This document shows positions 8,188 to 17,140 of a DNA stretch of 53,412 nt, piece by piece. The DNA is taken from positions 2,551,993 to 2,605,404 of the forward strand of contig CP070763.1 in NCBI GenBank assembly GCA_020349025.1, in the 5' to 3' direction. The position numbers were made by a program, and so were the translations under genes. This DNA is from Candidatus Latescibacterota bacterium (lineage in GTDB: Bacteria; Krumholzibacteriota; Krumholzibacteriia; G020349025). The notes below the pieces were generated by a model. It was given only the letters and a program-made list of their open reading frames with translations, was not told the origin of the DNA and made no database searches. How positions within the stretch are numbered: the first letter of the stretch is position 1; every line of letters begins with the position of its first letter.

Positions 8188-8220
8188 GAACGGGCCCCGG
8201 GTGGAACCCGGGGCCCGTTC
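8188..8220. terminator. Bidirectional GC hairpin between secreted-protein gene and dsbD
   Basis: A perfect 15-bp inverted repeat: GAACGGGCCCCGGGT at 8188-8202, loop GGA, and its exact complement at 8206-8220. It lies in the 79-bp gap between two convergent genes, 36 bp after one stop and 10 bp before the other. There is no clear T-tract, but symmetry and position make a shared terminator likely. Confidence 0.8.
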
Positions 8221-8230
8221 ACGTTGGGCT

Positions 8231-10045
8231 TCAGAAGGACGCCGCGCGCGTGGGGGTCCCCTTCAACGCCTCCTGCATGCGTTCCAGCATGGCATCGGCG
8301 TCGATGAAACCGGTCACGGTCAGGTGTTTCAGGATGGTGCCGTCCGGCGTCACGAAGGCGACCCAGGGGAGCCCGACGATGCCGTACTTCTGCATCAGGC
8401 CCTGGATCTCCGACGTCTGATGCGTAGCATCGACGCGCACGGTGACGAAGCTCTTGGCCAGCTCGATCACGCGCTCGTCCGAGAAGGTGAAGTGCTCGAG
8501 CTCTTTGCACGCGACGCACCAGTCGGCGCTGAAGTCGACCAGGAGCGGCTTCCCCTCGGCCACGGCCGCGTGCATCCCGTCGGCCTCCGATGCTAACCAG
8601 GGCGGGCCGGCAGGGGCCCCGGCGGGACCGGCGAAGAGAAGCGGCACGCTCACCGCGTAGAGCCCGCCGACCAGGGCTGCGCGCCCGAATGCCTTGCCCC
8701 AGCGCTGCCGGGTGGGCTCCGTTTCGTCGATGCGACGCCAACCGTGTAGCAGAAGTCCCACAATCAGCAGCACAACGCCCGCGATCAGGAGCGCACGGCC
8801 GTGCGGCAGAAGCGGATGCAGGTAGAAGAGAGCGACGCCCAGGAACACGAGACCGAAGAGGGTCTTGACGATGATCATCCAGCTTCCGGACTTCGGGATC
8901 CCCGCAATCAGGCCGGTGAAGGTGCCGAGAACGACGAACAGGACTCCGAGCCCCAAGGCGAAGGTGAAGAAGAGTGAGAAGCCGAGGAGCGCGTTGCCCG
9001 TCGCGCCGACGTAGGCGAGCATCGCAACGAGGACCGGACCGATGCAGGGGGACGCGACGATTCCGGCCACCAGACCGAGGAGGAAAGCTCCCGGGTAGCC
9101 ACTGCCCTGGACGCGGCTCATGCGTCCCGACACCAGGGCCGGAACCTGCAGCTCGAAGGCGCCGAACATGCTCATCGCCATGAGCAGAAAGACGAGGCAG
9201 ACGAATCCCACCACCCAGGCATTCTGCAGCACGCCGCCGAAGAGGGATCCCGTGAGCGCCGCCGTGGTTCCGAGCGCCGAGTAGGTGAACGCGATCCCGA
9301 GAACGTAGAGGAGCGAGAGGCTGAAGCCCTTGGAGCGCTTCCCGGCGCTGCGTGCGCCGATGATGCCGATCGTGATCGGAATCATGGGATACACGCACGG
9401 TGTCAAGCTGGTGGCGAAGCCGGCGCCGAAGGCGAGGAGAAGGAGCCAGATGAAGCCACGCTCCGCTGCGTCGAGGAGCCGCTGCGAAGCCTCGTCGCCG
9501 CTCGCCGCCGCCGCCGCGAGGGCTCCGTCGGCTGCGGTAAGCGCCCCCTGGCCGCCGACGACCCGGATCTCCACTCGCAGTGTGTCGGCCTGCGGGAAGA
9601 AGCAGAAGGAGTTGTTGCACCCCTGGTATCGGAGCACGGCGCTCACCGTCGTCGACCAGCCGGCACGCAGCCGGGCGACGAACTCCGTGTCGTGCTTGTA
9701 GACCTCGACCTCCTTCTCCATGAAGGGGTCGAACTTGATCTCGGGCTCGGGGGCGTGGACCGCGACGACCTCGTAGCCGGGCGCAGGCAGAAGCTCCAAC
9801 CCGGTGCGCTCCTGGTAGACCCAGTGCTCGTCGGGGATGGAGAGCCGATAGCGGAGCGTGATCTCCTCACCCGCAACGGCGCTGTCCGGTGCGCTCAGAA
9901 GAAGCGTCTCGAAGGGCTGCGCCGCTGGCGTGGTCGGGTTGGCGAACGGATCCTCCTCCTGGCCTGGAGCAGCCCAGACGACAGCGCAGGAGAGCAGCCA
10001 GCCCGCGATCAGCGCCGCGCCCGGCGCGAAGAGCGGTCGTTTCAT
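8231..10045 (-). CDS. dsbD: Thiol:disulfide interchange protein DsbD
   Basis: Inner-membrane protein of 604 residues that carries reducing equivalents from cytoplasmic thioredoxin to the periplasm. In order: signal peptide (residues 1-27), N-terminal alpha domain with the cysteine pair C143/C148 (QGCNNSFC), an eight-helix transporter domain with C217 in LTPCVYP and C334 in ASPCIGP, and a C-terminal thioredoxin domain with D509-W-C510-V-A-C513. All six redox cysteines are present. The start ATG at 10045 follows AGAGGGGA; the open frame runs 140 codons further upstream with no signal-like sequence there. A WLLSC lipobox-like stretch at 16-20 leaves lipoprotein processing possible. Confidence 0.95.
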   Translation of the reverse strand: MKRPLFAPGAALIAGWLLSCAVVWAAPGQEEDPFANPTTPAAQPFETLLLSAPDSAVAGEEITLRYRLSIPDEHWVYQERTGLELLPAPGYEVVAVHAPEPEIKFDPFMEKEVEVYKHDTEFVARLRAGWSTTVSAVLRYQGCNNSFCFFPQADTLRVEIRVVGGQGALTAADGALAAAAASGDEASQRLLDAAERGFIWLLLLAFGAGFATSLTPCVYPMIPITIGIIGARSAGKRSKGFSLSLLYVLGIAFTYSALGTTAALTGSLFGGVLQNAWVVGFVCLVFLLMAMSMFGAFELQVPALVSGRMSRVQGSGYPGAFLLGLVAGIVASPCIGPVLVAMLAYVGATGNALLGFSLFFTFALGLGVLFVVLGTFTGLIAGIPKSGSWMIIVKTLFGLVFLGVALFYLHPLLPHGRALLIAGVVLLIVGLLLHGWRRIDETEPTRQRWGKAFGRAALVGGLYAVSVPLLFAGPAGAPAGPPWLASEADGMHAAVAEGKPLLVDFSADWCVACKELEHFTFSDERVIELAKSFVTVRVDATHQTSEIQGLMQKYGIVGLPWVAFVTPDGTILKHLTVTGFIDADAMLERMQEALKGTPTRAASF

Positions 10046-10302
10046 GGATTCCCCTCTTGCGAGAAGTCGTCTGTCTGGCCGCGATCCCGACGCTTCAACA
10101 ACCGAGGCCTCGCCGAGAACATTCCGCCATCGTGGCGCGGCGCGGCGCCCGGGCCTGCCGGCGTGTGGCACCCTGGGCTCGCCTACAGGCGCGAGCCGAT
10201 CCGGTTCCGACTTCCCGGATCGAGTCCCCCAGACTACCATCCGAGGTCTCGAGCCGCCACTCGATCGCGTCTCGCGTGACGCTGGAGGCGAGGCGCGTAA
10301 CA

Positions 10303-10330
10303 TATTGTTGTTGCTTGGGCTGTATTGTTG
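10303..10330. repeat. Two TATTGTTG repeats 20 bp apart in the dsbD-uppS divergent region
   Basis: TATTGTTG occurs at 10303-10310 and 10323-10330, exactly two helical turns apart, within the 356-bp gap 10046-10401 between divergent dsbD and uppS. The rest of this gap is GC-rich, has one small hairpin (GGCTCGC 10176-10182 / GCGAGCC 10191-10197) and holds no gene I can see. The repeats could be a regulator site or part of the dsbD promoter. Confidence 0.4.
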
Positions 10331-10348
10331 CGGGATGATTTGCGGGGG

Positions 10349-10379
10349 TTGACGCTCGTGGGGCCGAATGTCGTATGGT
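10349..10379 (+). promoter_or_regulatory. Candidate sigma-70 promoter for the uppS operon
   Basis: TTGACG at 10349-10354, a 19-bp spacer and TATGGT at 10374-10379. The -35 is near consensus, the spacing is long and the -10 weak. The predicted start of transcription would be only about 15 nt before the uppS start codon at 10402. Confidence 0.4.
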
Positions 10380-10401
10380 TCGGCCTGGAATCGAGGAGTG
10401 T

Positions 10402-11151
10402 ATGGCGGTCGACAACCAGACGAAATCGTTTGAAGCCGAGGTCCGCGCGCGCGGCCCACTCCCACGCCACGTCGCGATCATCATGGATGGCAACGGGCGC
10501 TGGGCTCGCATGCGCCATCTGCCGCGCATCGCGGGCCACACCGCGAGCCGCGAGACGGTGCGGCGCGTGGTGCGCTGCAGCGTCCGCGTGGGGATCCCGG
10601 CGCTGACGCTCTACACCTTCTCGCAGGAGAACTGGAAGCGCCCGCGACTCGAGGTCGGGGCATTGATGAAGCTCCTGGAAGACGTCCTGGTGAGCGAGTT
10701 TCTCGAGCTCGACGACAACAACATTCGACTCACGTGGATGGGGAGCATCGAGTTCCTTCCCTCCTCGACACGCGAGAAGCTCTTGCGAACCGCCGAACGC
10801 CTCTCCTCGAACAGCGGCATGGTGCTCAACCTCGCGCTCTCCTACGGCGGCAGGCGTGAGATTGTCGACGCCGCACGCACACTCGCGCAGGAGATTGCCA
10901 GCGGTTCAGTGCGCGCCGACGAAGTCGACGAGAGCACGTTTGCACGCTACCTCTACCGCCCGGAGCTGCCGGAGCCGGACCTGTTGATCCGGACGAGTGG
11001 CGAGAAGCGCATCAGCAACTTCCTGCTCTGGCAGCTGGCCTACACCGAGCTCTACTTCACCGACGTCCTGTGGCCCGACTTCGCCGAGGAAGATCTTCTC
11101 CGGGCTCTCCGGGAATTCCAGAACCGGGAGCGCCGCTTTGGCGGTACCTGA
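10402..11151 (+). CDS. uppS: Undecaprenyl diphosphate synthase (cis-prenyltransferase)
   Basis: Adds isopentenyl units in cis to farnesyl diphosphate, making the lipid carrier for peptidoglycan and O-antigen. The 249 residues contain the catalytic Asp29 in IIMDGNGRWA, the SxENWKRP segment (YTFSQENWKRP), and the diphosphate-binding RTSGEKRISNFLLWQ with the YTELYF segment after it. Start chosen at the ATG at 10402, with GAGGAG upstream, rather than 27 bp earlier. It heads the rightward uppS-cdsA-dxr-rseP cluster, a widely conserved order that ties isoprenoid supply to envelope lipid synthesis. Confidence 0.97.
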   Translation: MAVDNQTKSFEAEVRARGPLPRHVAIIMDGNGRWARMRHLPRIAGHTASRETVRRVVRCSVRVGIPALTLYTFSQENWKRPRLEVGALMKLLEDVLVSEFLELDDNNIRLTWMGSIEFLPSSTREKLLRTAERLSSNSGMVLNLALSYGGRREIVDAARTLAQEIASGSVRADEVDESTFARYLYRPELPEPDLLIRTSGEKRISNFLLWQLAYTELYFTDVLWPDFAEEDLLRALREFQNRERRFGGT

Positions 11152-12004
11152 GACGCGGCCGACAGCGACGCGACGCCTTGCGGGGCTCGGCACGCGCGTT
11201 CTTGCGGCGGCGCTTTTCGGACCCTGCTTCGTGCTGATCGCCTGGCGCGGCGAGTCCTACTTCGTTCTTCTCGTGAACCTGCTTCTGGTCACGGCGGCCT
11301 GGGAGTACCACCGCATCCTGAGCGCCAGGGGGTCGGAACCCGATCTCGTGGTGGGTGTCGCGGCGGCGCTGCTCTTGCCTTGGTCGATGTACATCGACGC
11401 GGGGGCGTACTCCGGCGCCTTCCTCACCGTGCTTTTTCTGGCCGTGCCGGCGCGCGCCCTGGCTCACGGCGAGGCACGCAACGCCGCCACACGCATGGGG
11501 CTCACGACGTTCGGCATCCTCTACGTGTCGTGGCTCGGGAGCCACCTCGTGCTTCTGCGTGAGTTGCCACTCCTCTACGCGCGCGACTACGGCGACGGGT
11601 TTCGCTTCGTTCTCGTTCTCTTTCTCTTCATGTGGCTCTCCGATACGGCTGCGTACCTCGTGGGCTCGCTCGTGGGGCGGCGCCGCTTGGCGCCACGCAT
11701 CTCCCCCGGCAAGTCGGTGGAGGGGTCGGTCGCGGCGCTGCTGGTGACCGCGCTTGCCGGAGTTGTGGCGTCTTGGACCTTCATGCGCCACGATTGGAAC
11801 GCCATGCACGGGGCGGCCATCGGTGCCCTCGCCAGCGCGGTCGGGCAGATCGGCGATCTGCTGGAGTCGTTGCTGAAGCGGGACGCGGCGGTGAAGGATG
11901 CATCCTCGATGATCCCGGGGCATGGCGGGGTGCTGGACCGTTTCGACAGTGCCTTGCTCGCTGCCCCATTGCTATACTACGCGCTGCGCCTCTTCGTGCT
12001 CTGA
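11138..12004 (+). CDS. cdsA: Phosphatidate cytidylyltransferase (CDP-diglyceride synthase)
   Basis: Integral membrane enzyme converting phosphatidic acid and CTP to CDP-diacylglycerol, the precursor of phosphatidylglycerol and phosphatidylethanolamine. The family signature is intact near the C-terminus: SLLKRDAAVKD followed by GHGGVLDRFD. About seven or eight hydrophobic segments are visible. The best start is a TTG at 11138 with GGGAG about 7 nt upstream, giving 288 residues (the E. coli protein has about 285) and a 14-nt overlap with uppS. No ATG or GTG lies nearby in frame before the first membrane segment. Confidence 0.95.
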   Translation: MAVPETRPTATRRLAGLGTRVLAAALFGPCFVLIAWRGESYFVLLVNLLLVTAAWEYHRILSARGSEPDLVVGVAAALLLPWSMYIDAGAYSGAFLTVLFLAVPARALAHGEARNAATRMGLTTFGILYVSWLGSHLVLLRELPLLYARDYGDGFRFVLVLFLFMWLSDTAAYLVGSLVGRRRLAPRISPGKSVEGSVAALLVTALAGVVASWTFMRHDWNAMHGAAIGALASAVGQIGDLLESLLKRDAAVKDASSMIPGHGGVLDRFDSALLAAPLLYYALRLFVL

Positions 12005-12054
12005 CGACCCGCACGGCCGCGCGCTCGCGAATTGTTCAAACGCACGGGGTACGG

Positions 12055-13239
12055 ATGAAACGTGTTGTTGTTCTCGGTTCCACCGGATCGGTGGGACGGC
12101 AGACGCTCGATATCGTGCGGGCGCACCCGGAGCGCTTCCAGGTCGTCGGCTTGAGCGCCGGCAGCAACGTCGATCTGTTGGCCCAGCAGATCGACGAGTT
12201 CGAGCCGCAGGTGTTCGCCATCGCCGACGAGGCTGCGGGCGACGAGTTTCTGGCGCGCGACCGGCGTCTGCGAAGTGCGTGCGCGGGGCTTGGAGCAACG
12301 GCGTTGTGCGACGTCGCGCGCGTGCGTGCCGACATCGTCGTCAACGCGCTGCTCGGCTACGCTGGGCTGGAGCCGACGCTGGCCGCTCTGGAGGCTGGAA
12401 CGGATGTTGCTTTATCGAACAAGGAGACGCTCGTCGTGGCCGGAGCGCTGGTGCGGCATGCCGCCGACGCCACGGGTGCACGAATCCTTCCGGTGGACAG
12501 CGAGCACAGCGCCATCCTGCAGTGCCTGCGTGCAGGGGAACGACGTGAGGTCCGCCGGCTCATCCTGACTGCTTCGGGTGGGCCATTCCGCACTCACTCC
12601 CGCGAGGAAATGCGCCGCATCACGCGGCAGGAGGCGCTGCGTCATCCAACCTGGTCGATGGGTGCGAAGATTACGGTGGACTCGGCGACCTTGATGAACA
12701 AGGGGCTGGAGGTCCTGGAAGCGCACTGGCTCTTCGACGTCGAATTCGACCGCATCGACATTTTGGTGCACCCGGAATCGATCGTTCATTCGCTCGTGGA
12801 GTTCGACGATGGCTCGGTCATCGCCCAGCTGGGGCTTCCGGACATGCGCCTGCCGATCTGGTACGCGTTACACGCGCCCGCGAGACCCGAGGCAAGCTTT
12901 GCGACCTTGGATCTGGCGGCCGTCGGGCGTTTGCACTTCGAGTCGCTCGATCATGAGCGTTTCCCCTGCGTTGCTCTGGCCATCGGCGCGGGGCGTCGCG
13001 GGGGCGTCTACCCTGCGATTCTGAATGCCGCCAACGAGGTGGCGGTGGCCGCGTTCCTGGATGAGCGTCTGCGGTATCTGGACATCCCGGACCTCATCGA
13101 CACAGTTTTGAAGGAGGCCGGCGCCCCCGCCCCGGCAAGGCTCGATCACGGCGCGATTCGAGACGCGGATGCCTGGGCTCGTGAGGTCGCCACACGCCAC
13201 ATCCTGCAAGGATGCCCGACTGGAGATCCTCCATGCTGA
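12055..13239 (+). CDS. dxr: 1-deoxy-D-xylulose 5-phosphate reductoisomerase
   Basis: Second step of the MEP isoprenoid pathway: NADPH-dependent rearrangement and reduction of DXP to MEP. The N-terminal nucleotide fold has LGSTGSVG (8-15). The catalytic domain has SNKETLV, the metal-binding DSEHSAILQ, TASGGPF and the long conserved WSMGAKITVDS segment followed by LMNKGLEVLEAHWLF. The length is 394 residues, as usual. The ATG at 12055 is the obvious start, although the open frame runs far upstream inside cdsA. It shows that this organism uses the MEP rather than the mevalonate route, supplying uppS and possibly the prenyl substrate of the reductase at 45.8 kb. Confidence 0.97.
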   Translation: MKRVVVLGSTGSVGRQTLDIVRAHPERFQVVGLSAGSNVDLLAQQIDEFEPQVFAIADEAAGDEFLARDRRLRSACAGLGATALCDVARVRADIVVNALLGYAGLEPTLAALEAGTDVALSNKETLVVAGALVRHAADATGARILPVDSEHSAILQCLRAGERREVRRLILTASGGPFRTHSREEMRRITRQEALRHPTWSMGAKITVDSATLMNKGLEVLEAHWLFDVEFDRIDILVHPESIVHSLVEFDDGSVIAQLGLPDMRLPIWYALHAPARPEASFATLDLAAVGRLHFESLDHERFPCVALAIGAGRRGGVYPAILNAANEVAVAAFLDERLRYLDIPDLIDTVLKEAGAPAPARLDHGAIRDADAWAREVATRHILQGCPTGDPPC

Positions 13240-14687
13240 CCACGCTGCTCGCTGCTGCACTCGTCATCGGACCGGTCATCGTCTTTCACGAATTCGGTCA
13301 CTTCATCGTCGCCAAGCTCTCCGGGATCTACGTGAAGACGTTCTCGGTCGGTTTCGGTCCCAAGCTCCTCAAGTTCCGCATGGGGGAAACGCAGTATGCC
13401 CTCTCGGCGATCCCGTTGGGCGGCTACGTCAAAATGGCGGGGGATAGCGTCGTCGAGGAGCGTCGCGCAGCCGAGGCGCAAGCAGACGCCGGCGCCGGGC
13501 GTGACGATTCGGAGGGTGACGCGGAGGGGAACCGCGCCGGTGAGGAGTATCTCTATCCGAGCGACCTGGTCCCCGACTCGGAGATTCCCGCGCACCGCTA
13601 CTTCCGCAGCAAGCCGCTCGTGACGCGGCTCGCGGTTGTCACTGCGGGCCCGATCGCCAACTTCGTCCTCGCCGTGCTCGTGCTCAGCGGCACGATGTGG
13701 CACAACGGCATGCCGGTGCCGCCGACCACCACGCTCGGAGAGATCGACGCCGAGAGCGCAGAGTATGCCGCCGGCCTGCGGGGCGGCGACGTCGTCCAGG
13801 CGATCGGCGGCGAGCCGGTGACGAACATGCTCGAGCTCATCGAGGCTCTCGGAAGCCAGACGGATGCACCTTTCGACATCGTGCTGTTGCGCGAAGGAGT
13901 CGAGGAGAGCGTCGCCATCGATGGCGTTCGCCGCGATGCAGATGGCTTCATCGTCTTCCCCGATCTGCGCACACGCATGGACACGCGCATCGGACTGGTG
14001 AAGAAGGATGGGCCAGCCTGGCAGGCGGGTCTACGCCCCGGCGACCGCATCGTCGAGATCGACGCCACGCCCGTGCGTTTCTACGACGAGCTGGCCGACC
14101 GCATCAACCCGGCCATCGGCGAAGAGCTGCAGATCGTCTGGGAGCGCGAGGGCGAGCGTCACACGGCGGTGGTCGTGCCGGAGGCGGAGCAGGTGCTCGC
14201 CGGCGGCGACAGCATGACGGAGACGCGCACGATCGGTCGCATCCAGATCGAAGCCTACTCGATCGTGGTCCCGGTGAGCTTCATCGACTCGGCACAGTAT
14301 GGTTTCATGCGCTCCTGGGGCATCGCGAAGCAAACCGTTCAAGTGCTGAGCGAGCTGCTGGCGCGCCTCGTGCGCGGTGAGGGAAGCCGTGATGCGCTCG
14401 GAGGACCGATCCGCATTGGTCAGTTCGCGGGATCCGCACTCCGCTGGGGGCCCACGATGCTTCTCGGCTTCCTGGCGTTCTTCAGCGTCAACCTCTTCCT
14501 GCTGAACCTGCTGCCGATCCCCGTCCTGGACGGCGGTCACGTCCTCTTCCTGCTGATCGAAGCGGTGCGTGGACAGCCGCTCTCACTCCGCACCCAGGAG
14601 CTTCTGCTCAAGGTCGGGGTCTCGGCACTCATCCTGCTCATGGGGTTTGTCGTATTCAACGATCTGGTGAAAGTCCTGACGGGCTAG
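13233..14687 (+). CDS. rseP: Site-2 membrane metalloprotease RseP
   Basis: Intramembrane zinc protease of 484 residues (M50B), which in other bacteria cleaves anti-sigma factors and signal peptides. The first helix carries H19-E20-F-G-H23; the C-terminal helix carries the third ligand D433 in NLLPIPVLDGGH. Two PDZ domains lie between, around residues 165-250 and 255-330. After GGYVKMAGD there is an unusual acidic, low-complexity insert (about residues 75-110, rich in E, D, A, G). The ATG at 13233 overlaps the dxr stop by 7 nt and has GGAG upstream; an in-frame ATG at 13212 is less well placed. The sigma/anti-sigma pair at 52.3 kb could be a distant client, which is speculation. Confidence 0.95.
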   Translation: MLTTLLAAALVIGPVIVFHEFGHFIVAKLSGIYVKTFSVGFGPKLLKFRMGETQYALSAIPLGGYVKMAGDSVVEERRAAEAQADAGAGRDDSEGDAEGNRAGEEYLYPSDLVPDSEIPAHRYFRSKPLVTRLAVVTAGPIANFVLAVLVLSGTMWHNGMPVPPTTTLGEIDAESAEYAAGLRGGDVVQAIGGEPVTNMLELIEALGSQTDAPFDIVLLREGVEESVAIDGVRRDADGFIVFPDLRTRMDTRIGLVKKDGPAWQAGLRPGDRIVEIDATPVRFYDELADRINPAIGEELQIVWEREGERHTAVVVPEAEQVLAGGDSMTETRTIGRIQIEAYSIVVPVSFIDSAQYGFMRSWGIAKQTVQVLSELLARLVRGEGSRDALGGPIRIGQFAGSALRWGPTMLLGFLAFFSVNLFLLNLLPIPVLDGGHVLFLLIEAVRGQPLSLRTQELLLKVGVSALILLMGFVVFNDLVKVLTG

Positions 14688-15057
14688 CCGAAGGCAGGCT
14701 CGTGTCCCCCGTGGCCACGCTCCACCACGTCTCCGGCATTTGCTCGAGCTCCATGAGCCGTCGCGTGATGGCATCGTAGATTCGCTCCCAACGTAACGGC
14801 TCCATGGAGAGTGTTTCGAGCGCGTCACGTACGGCCGTGGTGTCGAGCTCGGCATGTAACGCGTGCAGCGCGGCGTCGACGGCCTCGAGCGAGTCGGGCG
14901 ATTGCGTGTGCAGGGCCTCCAGAACCGTCAAGCGGACGTAGGTGTCGACGAGGACCTGTTCCTCAGGAGCGAGCTCGAGAGCGGGTGGTGGCTGGCGCTC
15001 ACAGCCGAGGAGCGCCAGCACGGCTGCGAAAACGAGCCCCAATCCACGGATCGACAA
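14656..15057 (-). CDS. Small putative lipoprotein of unknown function
   Basis: A 133-residue protein with an N-terminal hydrophobic signal ending in LALLGC, with C19 as the likely lipidated cysteine, followed by a proline-rich linker and a mostly helical, acidic domain with a tail TSLPSASPSGLSPDR. I do not recognise the family. The start is a TTG at 15057 with GGAGG about 7 nt upstream; it gives exactly one short signal peptide. The gene lies on the opposite strand between rseP and the Omp85 gene and overlaps the 3' end of rseP by 32 bp. Its position beside outer-membrane assembly genes invites a role there, but nothing in the sequence proves it. Confidence 0.6.
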   Translation of the reverse strand: MSIRGLGLVFAAVLALLGCERQPPPALELAPEEQVLVDTYVRLTVLEALHTQSPDSLEAVDAALHALHAELDTTAVRDALETLSMEPLRWERIYDAITRRLMELEQMPETWWSVATGDTSLPSASPSGLSPDR

Positions 15058-15178
15058 GAACTTGCCTCCATCTGCCGGGCGGGTTGAAGCTTGCGGCTCC
15101 GTCCCGCTTACCCTAGTGTACGAGTCGAGGGCGGGCAAGCTGGGGGAGCTGCTCAGGGCTGGAGAGAGGTGCTCTGCG

Positions 15179-17140
15179 TTGCCGCATCCCCGCGGGCGGT
15201 TGGGACGTGCAGGACTCCACGCGCTTCTCCTGCTAATGGCGATCCTCGGTAGCACTGCGCCCCTTACAAGTCACGCGCAAGAGTTCAAGCACGACCTGCC
15301 GCAGATTCAGAACATCGAGTTCAGCGGAAACTCGAGCTTCGACGCCAAGAAGCTGCGCGCGCAGATGCTTCTCGAGTTTCCGGGCTGGCTGCACCCGTTG
15401 CGGGCACGACCGCGCTACCTGCGAAACGTGTTCCCAAAGGAGCTGCGCCGCGTCGAAGCCTTCTATCGCAGGGAGGGTTTCGGGGGCGTCGTGGTGCGTC
15501 TCGACTCGGTCGTGACGATCCGGCCGGGGAGCGTACGCTTGCACATCGGCGTCCACGAGGGCCCGCGCACTCTGCTGCGCGACGTGCGCTACACGCCGCA
15601 GCAAGTGTTCAGCCTGCAGGAGTTGCAGCGGGCGACGCCGATCGCCGCCGGCGACCCTTACCCCTTCAGCGTGGCCCAACGTGGGCGGCTGACTCGGGCG
15701 TTGCGTGTCGCCTTCCTCTCACGCGGCCACATCGCCGCCGCCGTCCAGGACAGCACGATCCTCGCTTCCGATTCGACCGAGGCGGTGCTGGTTTTCAAGC
15801 TCGATCCGGGACCCCAGTTCCGCATCCGTGCGCTGACGATCGCGGGCAACCTGGAGACCGATGCTGCACTAATCCGGGGCGAGATGGAGGTGGCGGCCGG
15901 ACAGGTCTACTCCTACGCCAAGCTGAAGGAGAGCCAGGAGGCGTTGTACGACACCCAGCTCTTCCGACGCGTGACGATTCGGGAAGAAAACATCGACATC
16001 GAGGAGCAGACGGTCGATGTCGCCGTCCGTGTGACCGAGCGCAAGCTGGCGTTCGTGGAGGGATCGGTCGGGATCGGACGACGCGATCAGTACGAGGCGC
16101 GTGTCGCCGGTCGCTGGGGGCACCGCAATCTGAACGGCCGCGGCCACTCGATCGAGCTGGCCGCCTCGCTGGCGTACAACCTGGAGCTGGGGGGGAACAA
16201 CTTCTTCCTCGAGAATCGTCTCCAGTACACGAACCCGCACTTTCTCGGCACCAGTGCGCGACTCGTTCCCCAGATCGCCTACACCATCGACAATCGGCTC
16301 GATGCCGAGCTCGAGCGCGTGCGTGGCGACGTGCCCTTCTTCCTTCGGAGCGGTGGCTACACCGTGTCTCTCGGACCATTCGCCTCGCTCACGAGCACGA
16401 CGCTTGAGGAGGCCACGGACGACGCGCGCAGTACGCTGGCGATCCAGGCGACGATCTCCCGCAACAGCTCGGACAACTTCTTCGACCCGCGCCGTGGTGA
16501 CGTACGCAGCTTCTCGGCGACGCGCGCCGGCTTCGGTTTCGACAACAACTTCACGCGCTTCACCGCTGCTTACGCGCGCTACCTCTCCATGGGACCCGCG
16601 GTGCTCGCCCTCAGCGTTCGCAGCGGCTGGGTCGAGGCGTACGGAGACAGCCGCAACGACCCCAACATCGGAGTTCAGGGCGTCCCGTTCGAGTTTCTCT
16701 TCCAGGCGGGCGGCAACACGACCGTGCGCGGCTTCGACAACAACTCGCTCGGACCGCAGGTCACTGTGACGCGGCTCGGCATCGGCGAGGACGGCGAGCC
16801 GATCGCCGTCGTGGACACGGTGGAAGTGAGCGCGGGGACCGTGCTGCTCCTGGGGAACGCGGAGCTGCGCTTCCCGCTGCCTTGGCTGGGTCGCTTGAAC
16901 CTGGGAGCCGCCGTGTTTCTCGATGCGGGCAACGTTTGGACCGACATCCAGGAGATGCTCGACTCGCGCTTCGGGGTGGGCTTCGACGAGCCGTACACCG
17001 GGCACACGGACGTGCGCTACAGCTACGGGATCGGACTACGCTACCGGACGCCGTTCGGTCCGATTCGCATCGACTGGGGATTCCCGTTGAAGAAGTTCGC
17101 CCAGTCGCGGGTTCACATGGGATTGGGGCATCCGTTTTGA
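15179..17140 (+). CDS. Omp85 outer-membrane assembly protein, three POTRA domains (TamA/BamA-like)
   Basis: Outer-membrane beta-barrel insertase of 653 residues. A TTG start at 15179, with GGAGAGAGG upstream, yields a good signal peptide (basic 1-14, hydrophobic 15-29, cleavage near A33). Three POTRA domains follow (about residues 40-115, 115-200, 200-285), the first opening with QIQNIEFSGNSSFD. The barrel runs from about 290 to the terminal Phe, with the lid-lock motif VRGF near residues 517-520 and FGPIRIDWGFPL near the end. BamA usually has five POTRAs and about 800 residues; three POTRAs and a coupled tamB gene point to TamA, while the location after rseP is the classical bamA place. It could serve both roles. 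Confidence 0.88.
   Translation: MPHPRGRLGRAGLHALLLLMAILGSTAPLTSHAQEFKHDLPQIQNIEFSGNSSFDAKKLRAQMLLEFPGWLHPLRARPRYLRNVFPKELRRVEAFYRREGFGGVVVRLDSVVTIRPGSVRLHIGVHEGPRTLLRDVRYTPQQVFSLQELQRATPIAAGDPYPFSVAQRGRLTRALRVAFLSRGHIAAAVQDSTILASDSTEAVLVFKLDPGPQFRIRALTIAGNLETDAALIRGEMEVAAGQVYSYAKLKESQEALYDTQLFRRVTIREENIDIEEQTVDVAVRVTERKLAFVEGSVGIGRRDQYEARVAGRWGHRNLNGRGHSIELAASLAYNLELGGNNFFLENRLQYTNPHFLGTSARLVPQIAYTIDNRLDAELERVRGDVPFFLRSGGYTVSLGPFASLTSTTLEEATDDARSTLAIQATISRNSSDNFFDPRRGDVRSFSATRAGFGFDNNFTRFTAAYARYLSMGPAVLALSVRSGWVEAYGDSRNDPNIGVQGVPFEFLFQAGGNTTVRGFDNNSLGPQVTVTRLGIGEDGEPIAVVDTVEVSAGTVLLLGNAELRFPLPWLGRLNLGAAVFLDAGNVWTDIQEMLDSRFGVGFDEPYTGHTDVRYSYGIGLRYRTPFGPIRIDWGFPLKKFAQSRVHMGLGHPF

Noticed and set aside
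10160..10245. tRNA-like stretch (GATCGAGTCC and a nearby CCA)
   Set aside because: The would-be T-stem does not pair and no acceptor or anticodon stem can be drawn.
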